Below, piece by piece: positions 57,161-64,000 of a stretch of 64,000 nt of DNA (positions are counted from its first letter, which is position 1; every line of letters begins with the position of its first letter). The DNA is taken from contig JBBELK010000525.1 of the NCBI GenBank assembly GCA_037783545.1, positions 682,001 to 746,000 of the forward strand. Direction: 5' to 3'. Below the pieces are notes generated by a model that did not search any database, was not told where the DNA came from, and saw nothing but the letters and a program-made list of their open reading frames with translations. The translations under genes and the position numbers were made by a program. Source of the DNA: Henricia sp. BOLD:AAB3569. Lineage: Eukaryota; Echinodermata; Asteroidea; Spinulosida; Echinasteridae.

Positions 57161-59080
57161 TGGACTAGGAATGCGAAATTTTAGAATGGTGATGAGAAAA
57201 ATATGACAATTGATATGGTATCAAAATCTCAATACCCATGGGAAAAATGGGTCGGGTCAAAAATGTGATCTGGACACGCTCCTTTAACTAAACAAATTAA
57301 AGGTCAAGTTATCACAAAATAACGACTCTGGATAAAAATACGGAAATTTAGCAAAAAACAGTTTTTCAAATCCCGCAATTTATTCATCATGAAAAATATT
57401 AAAAAGTAGTCTTAACAGTAACAAAGAGTATAAGAAGACTTTCATAGCTGTTTTGGGAGAAAATGCGTGAAAAATGTATGTTTTAATTAATAAAATTGAT
57501 AAACAATTTGCGTAACTGTAAATTACATTGCTATATTTTGTGAACAGTACTGCTGGGCGAATAGCTCGATTAATCGATTGATTGCAAGTACGGTACTCGA
57601 ACTCGCGATTATAATTTTTAGCTACTCGATTAATCGCGGCGCTGCGAGTACAGTTACATACTTGCGATTAATCGCGATTTACGCTATACTGTTATACCGT
57701 AACAGGCCAGGGGCCAATTTCATAAAGCTGTTTAGCAAAAAAAATTGCTTAATCAAAAATTTGTTTGCTTTCTAAAAGTGGGTTAGCAGTCAAAATCTTA
57801 TGTGATGCGTTTACAGTTGACTGGTGTAGTGCTATTCTTGGTAAAAACACAAGTTGGCATACAATTTTGACTATTAAACTATTTTTATAAAGCAAACAAA
57901 TTTTTGATTAAGCAAATTGTTTGGCTAAACAGCTTAATGAAATTGGCCCCTGTATGTTTGTGTTAAAGCCGAAAGTCCGACAAGCATGTTTTGAGTCACA
58001 TACCTAACGATGGAGTACGACTGCAGCTCCTCAAGCGTCATCTGCAGTGTGAAATACACATTACATACCTCAGACATTGGTTCAATGAACTGTGAATTCA
58101 CGAATCATTCGTGATTAGTATGTTTTTATTCACAGACCCAGCAATTGCACATCTTGACGTGTCATCTGCCGCGTAATGAACCGTTTCATTACGCTACTCA
58201 TGAATTCGCGATTACCCGCGATAAATATGTATGTGACAGGCCTCATTCCACGATCGACAACCTTAAAAGGCAGCCACTGCTGAATTACCCGTTATGTATG
58301 CCGACTATTTCAATTCATTGTGTTCTTTGTATTTTATGGTTTTTTCCCTCCCCTTTTGTTACTTTGCCAACTACTCATGATTAATCGACTACTCGCGAGT
58401 AATTGCTGAAACTGCTCGCGAGTACCAAAATCCACTACTCGCCCAGCGGTAGTGAACAGCATTTAAATTGTCCATCGAGACACTCATTTGATGCAACATT
58501 TTTTTACTTCAAATGTAAATTCATAAGGACGACATGGGGTACGTTATCTTCATGTGTGATTGAGAATGTGTATGATAAAAACAAACCTGTATATTCTGTC
58601 GGTCGGACATCCTGGCACTTTTGTGACCCGTTGTCATATGCTTTTCTATACAGGCATAGGACTGTAACTGGAGTGAAAACAAATTCGTTCATGCTTAGAT
58701 ACATGTACGTGTTGCATAGACAACAGCTCTGTTCCTTCGCTGGGCACACCGCCGTTTTCACTCCAGCCCTACCTAAAATGACGTGGCACCGTCAGCTCAG
58801 TACCTCATCTACGTTCCGAGAAAACAATGAAAAACTGTGTCCATGCTTTTAAGAAATTGTGCGAAGCCACTGTCCTGAAGGTATTTAGGCTGGTTCCTTG
58901 GCTATACTGCATAGAAAATGCAGCCATAATAGTCGGGGGCCTAGTTTTGTTCAAATGGGGAAAAAATGCACGCGCACACACATGTATATAAATTCATATT
59001 CAGTTATCATTTTCTCAATGCAATTATCCTTTTTCTCAGAATTATTCAATTGGACAGTTGGAACTACTTCTATCTTCCAT
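57161..59080. repeat. tandem duplication, unit 2 (1,920 bp)
   Basis: Starts TGGACTAGGAATGCG directly after CTATCTTCCAT, the new junction; ends with the same CTATCTTCCAT before TTGAGTACGG. Almost no microhomology is seen at the junction. No gene lies inside. Confidence 0.95.
57548..58451. mobile_element. hAT-like element (copy 2, by tandem duplication)
   Basis: Identical to 55628-56531, including flanking GTGAACAG copies. It came by duplication of the whole unit and not by a second insertion, because the sequence outside the target duplication is also identical. Confidence 0.9.
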
Positions 59081-59173
59081 TTGAGTACGGTTTTGTCCGG
59101 CTACATGGTTGATTACAATTCCGGGACATTTTAAATCCTGTGTACAGGTTTTAAAGCTGAAAATTTTACATGC

Positions 59174-59348
59174 TGCACGATATGAGACTGAGTGAACCCC
59201 CCTACCACCGCTATACCTCAACACACTCTTCCCTTTTGTTAACGTACGACTCCCCCCCCCCGAAAACCTAAAAGGAAATTCCTTGGATGTTTGACACACA
59301 ATGGGGGAACAATGGAAGGGGGGAGTCACTCGGTCTCATATCATGCAC
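59174..59348. mobile_element. short foldback, ACGATATGAGACTGAGTG arms
   Basis: GATATGAGACTGAGTGA and CCCCCC on the left are met by GGGGGG and GTCACTCGGTCTCATATC on the right. About 175 bp with a C-rich interior. Confidence 0.7.
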
Positions 59349-59845
59349 CAAATGGAGTCGACTCCGATTCCAAAAACGAATCACGATTCCATTCGGAATC
59401 GATTCCATTTAACATGGAAAACATTTACTACATTTAGTGTGTTTGAAACCTAGTTTCCATATCTAATCGTAAAACACACGCAGTTTACGTTGCGGTACTG
59501 TCTGCGTTTGTTGCAATTATATGGGATCCAGGCTTACGTTGACGATACTGCATATTGTGCAGATGACAACCTTTTTGTTTTGGCACCGATTGGCACTTAA
59601 ACGTCTATAAAATGATGTCGGCCTGTGCCAGAGGCTGATTACTCTTGCAGAAGTCAAGTGTTTTGGATACAAAATTACTAGGTAATTTTTGGAATCGGCA
59701 AGTTATCACTAGGAATCAAATCTTGATAAAAGGGAATCGGTTCCTACTGGGAATCGATTCCTCATAAATCTGGAATCGCGATTCCGATTTCTAAGGTGGA
59801 ATCGATTCTACTCGATTCCCGAGTGGAATCGCCCAAGCCTAGTAC
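59349..59845. mobile_element. repeat rich in GGAATCGATTCC palindromes
   Basis: GAATCGATTCC, GGAATCG and CGATTCC words recur in both directions at the two sides. The right end, read in inverse, starts TAGGCTTGGGCGATTCC. It lies just beyond the stop codon of the ligase gene and may fall in that gene's 3' UTR. Probably an hAT-like MITE; boundaries approximate. Confidence 0.55.
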
Positions 59846-59918
59846 AAACATGAAGCCTAGCTTTCGAGGGTTTTGATGAAGACAATTTTTAAAGGGATCT
59901 GTTGTTTTACAGCTACCT

Positions 59919-60008
59919 TTAATAGAAATCTTCACTGTCCTTTGGCTTGAGCACGCCGCTTGCTTTCTGGTTTTTGATCTGGTCTTGATTGTTGTAAAGA
60001 GTTGCAAC
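59919..60008 (-). CDS. LIG1: DNA ligase 1, last coding exon
   Basis: On the minus strand TTTTTCAG ends at 60009 and 30 codons follow, ending with TAA at 59919. The peptide starts VATLYNNQDQIKNQKA and ends KPKDSEDFY. Human ligase 1 ends with a comparable block (VACLYRKQSQIQNQ and an acidic-Tyr tail). The exon joins in phase 0 to the one at 60780-60872. It lies after the catalytic core, in the flexible C-terminus. Confidence 0.9.
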   Translation of the reverse strand, partial: VATLYNNQDQIKNQKASGVLKPKDSEDFY

Positions 60009-60048
60009 CTGAAAAACAAAACAAAACAAAAACATTTTCTTTGTTTAT

Positions 60049-60765
60049 GGGTCTTTTCATAAATTAGGGGTGCAAAAGTGTGATATTTTGGTGTTAATGG
60101 CACATACCCTGTTACACCGGGTATGTGCCATTTGCCATACAAGTATCATTAAAATGGCCTTCAAACCATTTTGTACTCACTGTTTGAGATAGAAGGCATT
60201 TAAAGATATTATACATGATTGGTAAACTGTTACAGATAGTTTTATCCCTCTATGTGATTAAAGATATTCATGATAAAAACCAACCTGAGCAAAAACCAGC
60301 TCTGTACTTCGTCTAACTTTTGAGAAAACAGTAAAAAAAGGGTTTACAGTCATTTCGCCCCAAAACCACTTCGCCCTGAACCACGGCCTGTGCACGAGGG
60401 TATTTTGGGGTTGAGTGGCTTTTGGGCGAAGTAGTGTTTGGACGAAGTGGTTTGGGGGCAAAGTGGTTCAGGACGAAGAGGTCCAGGGTGAAATGGTTTT
60501 AGGGCGAATAGAATTTAAGTCTCGCGAGAAGGAAAAATAATTGTTTTGCTCATTTCTCAAAGATTATAGCACTTCCGACAAAACCATTTCAGGGGAAGTT
60601 TTCTACCGTCATCGTGTTTATATCGTGTAAGTTATGTGTAAATACGGAACATTTCTGATTCTTCGAGATACCGATCAGGTGTACTGCCTTTGAAGAATTT
60701 GTCCTGAATTTACAAAAAACAAAATGTCAGATGTAACATAACATTTTTGTTGTCACAATTTGACC
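60049..60765. mobile_element. GGGTC-family MITE in ligase intron, interrupted
   Basis: The left part (60049-60202) starts GGGTCTTTTCATAAATTAGG and matches the 11725 element through CATACAAGTATCATTAAAA. The right part resumes at about 60694 with TGTCCTGAATTTACAAA and ATGTCAGATGTAAC. The 487 bp between are the TTCGCCC-type TTAA element. The right terminal repeat is decayed. Confidence 0.8.
60203..60689. mobile_element. TTCGCCC-rich TTAA element nested in the MITE
   Basis: Inverse copy of 17191-17609: AGATATTATACATGATTGG at the left and AGGTGTACTGCCT at the right, flanked by TTAA and TTGA. The centre repeats GAAGTGGTTT, GGGCGAA and CATTTCGCCCC words. It lies in the last ligase intron. Confidence 0.85.
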
Positions 60766-60779
60766 TCTGACCTACTGAC

Positions 60780-60872
60780 CTGTGAACTATTGGTAGCTTC
60801 TTCTGGTTTCTTGTCATCCCGAACTCGAAGAAAGCGTGGAAATCGGAGAGAGATACCCTTTTCTGGATCGAC
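60780..60872 (-). CDS. LIG1: DNA ligase 1, exon with motif VI
   Basis: 31 codons in phase 0: [20 protein letters not shown] and then [20 protein letters not shown] is nucleotidyltransferase motif VI, found in ATP-dependent DNA ligases and needed for the enzyme adenylation step. Splice sites are CTAAG/GTCG and CACAG/GTCAGT. It follows the exon ending RAAIGI, as in other animals' ligase 1. Confidence 0.93.
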
Positions 60873-62565
60873 CTTAGTATAGCCAATGAAATAAACATCA
60901 ATTATTTAAAATGCACAGCTTGGAAGTTTGAAAGACAGGAAAAAAGATCAAATGAAACATCTTTATTTTTTTAACACTCCTTTCAGAAAAGAAATGCAAA
61001 TTATACCCTGAAAGACCGAGCAAGCCAAGATATTTAACATTTTATCGGTTAGTAATGTGCATGACCACCTCTTGTGGCAAGGCTGACTACACCAGTCTTC
61101 AAAAGAGTCACTAAGGCAAAGTGCGCCACTCTGCCTGAAGTGCCTTCCTGAGCTCCTGCACTTCTAGGGATGCTTTCCATAAAACAGCTCATCCCACGCA
61201 GGTTGAAACAGGTTGAAAACCCAACAAAATTGATCAGAGCTCTTAATCTGCAAAATATTCCCCCAAACAAAAACAAAACATTTCATGACTGTGGGATCAT
61301 TTTGTTCAAACAAGTTCTCTTGGACCTGGAGGAAATCGATGAAGCAGAACAGTCTTGAAAGCGATTCCAAAGTGATTGGTCGATCGGTGCCTGGTTATCC
61401 ACAAGTTCACAATTTTCAGCAAACTTCTGTTCTTATCAATAAATGTTACTTTAAGGAAATTATGTTAAATTTTTTTTTTAAGAGTAAGGGGGCCATCCAA
61501 AGTTGTCAACATTTTCACAGTTCTACAGCGAGTAGTATTTTTCAAGACCCTCTCCCTCGCCCAAAATATAGGTTTTCCCAGCCAATTTCACCAAGTTTCC
61601 ATTCAATTTAGCGCCGTGCTCATTCAATTTAGAATGAAATTGAATGACCATGCTGATTGTCATTCAACAATCTAAAAGAATCATTCAATTTCAATCTTTG
61701 TGCATGCCACCGTCTTTAAGTTCCGTTCGTCTTTGTAAAAGGTGCTTTTAAATTAAAATTATCGCATCGGTCATTTAATTACGTAGGGACCAGCACAGAG
61801 GGGTCGTTTTGGCATTCATTTTCATTAATGTTGAGACATTTTTCGACGTGGCTATACGTCTGACCGGCTTCTGCTAATTTGAATGCAACATTGAACAATC
61901 GTCAAAATCTTCCCAAAAAAGTAATCTCATAATGCCACATATTAAGCATTGAATGCACCAAAACGAAATAGAATGCATAAAAACGAAAAAGAAAGTTTAC
62001 ACCAAAATGTTGGTTGCCTCAAAATTGAATTTGAATACCACATCCATTGAAAAGGAAAGTTCAGTTTGATTGGGTGTGAAAACAAATCACGTGAAATTGA
62101 ATGACCAAAAACTATGGATGCTAGGATAGGGCGACAATTTGTGTGTAAAAAAGGTATATTAGGGCGACACGCTCAATCATTTGTTTAGGTCAAAAACCAT
62201 TTTTTTTAAATCGAGAACCATTTTTATTAGGTCTAAAACCGTCTCTCTTAGGTCTGTAACCATCTTTGGAAGCTTCGGGTAGAAAAATAAGGTGTCATTT
62301 TGACTCCCCGGGGAGAGTCTTCCCAAAATGTCGCCCTATTGCTGCATCCAGAGTTCTTACAATAACAAAAATTATAACCAGCAAATTGGCCGGGAAAACC
62401 TATAGTATTTATCAGAATTTTTTTCTGGCAGTACCATGAAATGTCAACATTTTACAGTGCATGTAAAGCCCTGCGCGGCCTTCGACCCCCTCCCTCTCCC
62501 TACTCTTTATAGAATCGTGAAAATGGTGACAACTGTGGTCGGCCCCTAAACATAAAATAACTCAC
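60873..62565 (-). other. DNA ligase 1 intron
   Basis: A 1.7-kb intron between the motif VI and OB-fold exons, bounded by GTGAGT and CTAAG on the minus strand. AT-rich; repeated GAATGAAATTGAATGACC and ATTCAATTT words near 61600-62110 suggest an old repeat. No further exon is supported in it. Confidence 0.6.
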
Positions 62566-62763
62566 AATGCCAATGGCAGCTCGATGTGTGGGCGATATAG
62601 ACAGATCAGCCGCTTTGACTTCCCAAACCTGGACAGCATCAAACCAGTGGTCAGGGATGTGGCTTGTGTCATGGCGATAATAGGGGCGGGGCTTATCGAT
62701 GATGTGCGACTTGAAGAACTTGCTGTGTGTGTCCAGCTCTTCGTCTTTTAGACCAGTGCCAAT
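62566..62763 (-). CDS. LIG1: DNA ligase 1, OB-fold exon
   Basis: 66 codons in phase 0, bounded by CTTCCCAG and GTGAGT. They begin [20 protein letters not shown], continue [20 protein letters not shown] and end HRAAIGI. This is the OB-fold portion of the catalytic region, which closes over nicked DNA. The residues follow ligase 1 of other animals rather than ligase 3 or 4. Intron 62764-63280 separates it from the next exon upstream. Confidence 0.95.
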
Positions 62764-63280
62764 CTGGGAAGCAGGAAAGTGAAAGAAAGCGAAGAAATTT
62801 GATGTGTTCGTCAAAAGAAACATGTCCTACTTTTTATCCTAAAATAACTTTGTCATTTGCCAACGGATTTAAACCAAAATTTCAGATCATGAGAACAAGG
62901 CCTGACAAATTTTATTGGGCGACTTGCATAACAAAAAACAGGCGTCCTTCAATGTTAAAGGACGCATGAAATATGATTTTTATTGCATAAAGAAGAGCAT
63001 GTGTTCTACACATTTCGATCAATTTCAGAAAATTTAATAGTTGCGTTTTGGTGTAATTGCAAGTTTTCTATTTTTATGCTAATGAAATTTCCATATTCAT
63101 GAACAAAGCTGTGATGTCATCTCAGGACAACCTTATGATTTTTCTCTCATCACATTTGGTTGTTTCATTTCAATGGTGATTAGGCACCATACCATTACTA
63201 AATACTGTATTTGTTAAACATCAAATTTTAATAAAAGATTTAGGATTTTTAAGCACTGTCTGAGGCGAGTCATCTCTCAC

Positions 63281-63433
63281 CTTACAAATGGTCTGGAATT
63301 CCTCATTTTCCTCATCGTAACAGGCCAATAGAAAGCCTCCGTATGTCCCCGCCCTCTTGCCCCGCCCATGGTAACCGCCAATCACCGCGAGGTCCAAGGT
63401 GTCCCCTACACCTTCCAAGTAGTCTTTTTTCAA
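63281..63433 (-). CDS. LIG1: DNA ligase 1, exon starting in motif V
   Basis: 51 codons in phase 0 between TTTGGCAG and [27 protein letters not shown], then [18 protein letters not shown] and ending [13 protein letters not shown] is the end of motif V; its lysines contact the ATP phosphates in the family. Ligase 1 joins Okazaki fragments in replication and acts in long-patch repair in the nucleus. Upstream exons (adenylation lysine, motifs I-IV, N-terminus) lie beyond the right edge; none was found in 63434-64000. Confidence 0.95.
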
Positions 63434-64000
63434 CTGCCAAAGAAAAGGAAAAACAAAAACACGATATTTTTACTTTCAAATTGTGAATTTATGACAGTTT
63501 TTTATTTTTATTTTTATTTTTAGGGAAGATGACCTAGGGGACCACTGTGATGAAAATTGTGAATTTGAAATACTTCACAGCCAACCCACTCCTTTTTCAC
63601 GGAAAATTGTGTAGCTCACACTTTTGAAAATAGCATAGCTTGTGTGAAATTATCACCAGACTGTTTGTGCAGTTTATGCAATAAAAAATTGGTACAACTT
63701 GGGAAATTCTCATCAAATTGAAGACTAGACAGGGATAGTAAAACAATGAAGTTGAAGTACATGTATATTCGCCATACCACTTCAAAAGTAATTGAATAGT
63801 ATACAAATAATGAATGTTTATGAGTGCAATGGGAGGAATATTTTCATGAGGTGAAAGATGGAATGTTCCATTTAACGAGGTGAAGCCGAGTTGAATGGAA
63901 CACATTCCATCTTTCACCGAATGAAAATATTCCTTCCATTGCACGAATTAAAACATTCATTCTTTGTTTTATATGACAGCCAAGTAGATCCTTGTCATCC
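63434..64000. other. ligase intron sequence with a small foldback
   Basis: AT-rich. GGTGAAAGATGGAATGTTCC near 63851 is met by an inverse GGAACACATTCCATCTTTCACC near 63897, and TGAGTGCAATGG faces CCATTGCACGA: a foldback of roughly 63800-63965. The previous ligase exon lies outside the window. Confidence 0.55.

Noticed and set aside
56483-58852. 149-codon frame present twice
   Set aside because: Its repetition follows from the 1,920-bp duplication and not from selection; it starts inside an hAT-like element and has no family features.

Overview
The window is animal nuclear DNA: AT-rich, sparse in genes, with spliced exons and dense layers of non-autonomous transposons. The frequent palindrome TAGGCCTA, the foldback elements and the intron-free coding region of a Tob gene suggest a marine deuterostome, most likely an echinoderm. 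That placement is inference from style, not a search result.

Three protein-coding loci can be supported. (1) At the left edge (683-830, +) there is one spliced exon of a protein that could be a WD-repeat/beta-propeller protein; a possible last exon lies at 11547. (2) In the middle (39493-40554, +) there is a complete Tob (BTG/Tob family) coding region of 353 codons, with a probable non-coding first exon near 37605-37784, a 1.7-kb intron and an AATAAA signal at 40635. (3) At the right edge the minus strand carries the last four coding exons of DNA ligase 1 (63433 down to 59919). All four junctions are phase 0, and they cover the end of motif V, the OB-fold part, motif VI and the C-terminus. 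The rest of the ligase gene lies beyond the window.

Layout: 1-402 tandem repeat; 683-11612 the WD-like gene and transposon-filled introns; 11.7-26.4 kb repeats only, including a chain of TTAA-flanked elements, a mariner-like foldback and a tandem array of tRNA-like units; 26.4-31.0 kb a 4.26-kb giant foldback transposon nested at several levels; 31.0-31.5 kb an hAT-like element with an exact 8-bp target duplication; 31.5-42.5 kb the Tob region, comparatively poor in repeats, with two promoter-like clusters; 42.6 kb a perfect 94-bp palindrome; 43-50 kb mixed MITEs; 50.1-54.4 kb a decayed non-LTR retrotransposon on the minus strand; 55.2-59.1 kb a 1,920-bp tandem duplication with no difference seen; 59.2-64 kb repeats and the 3' part of the ligase gene.

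The most striking feature is the organisation of the mobile DNA. Several families with unrelated terminal repeats all use TTAA and in places abut while sharing one TTAA. A foldback family leaves 4-bp duplications, confirmed by an empty and a filled copy inside the same window. The giant foldback carries arrays of ATGGCGGCC motifs in opposing orientation, resembling YY1 sites. I see no bacterial operon, CRISPR array, rRNA gene or credible intact tRNA gene.
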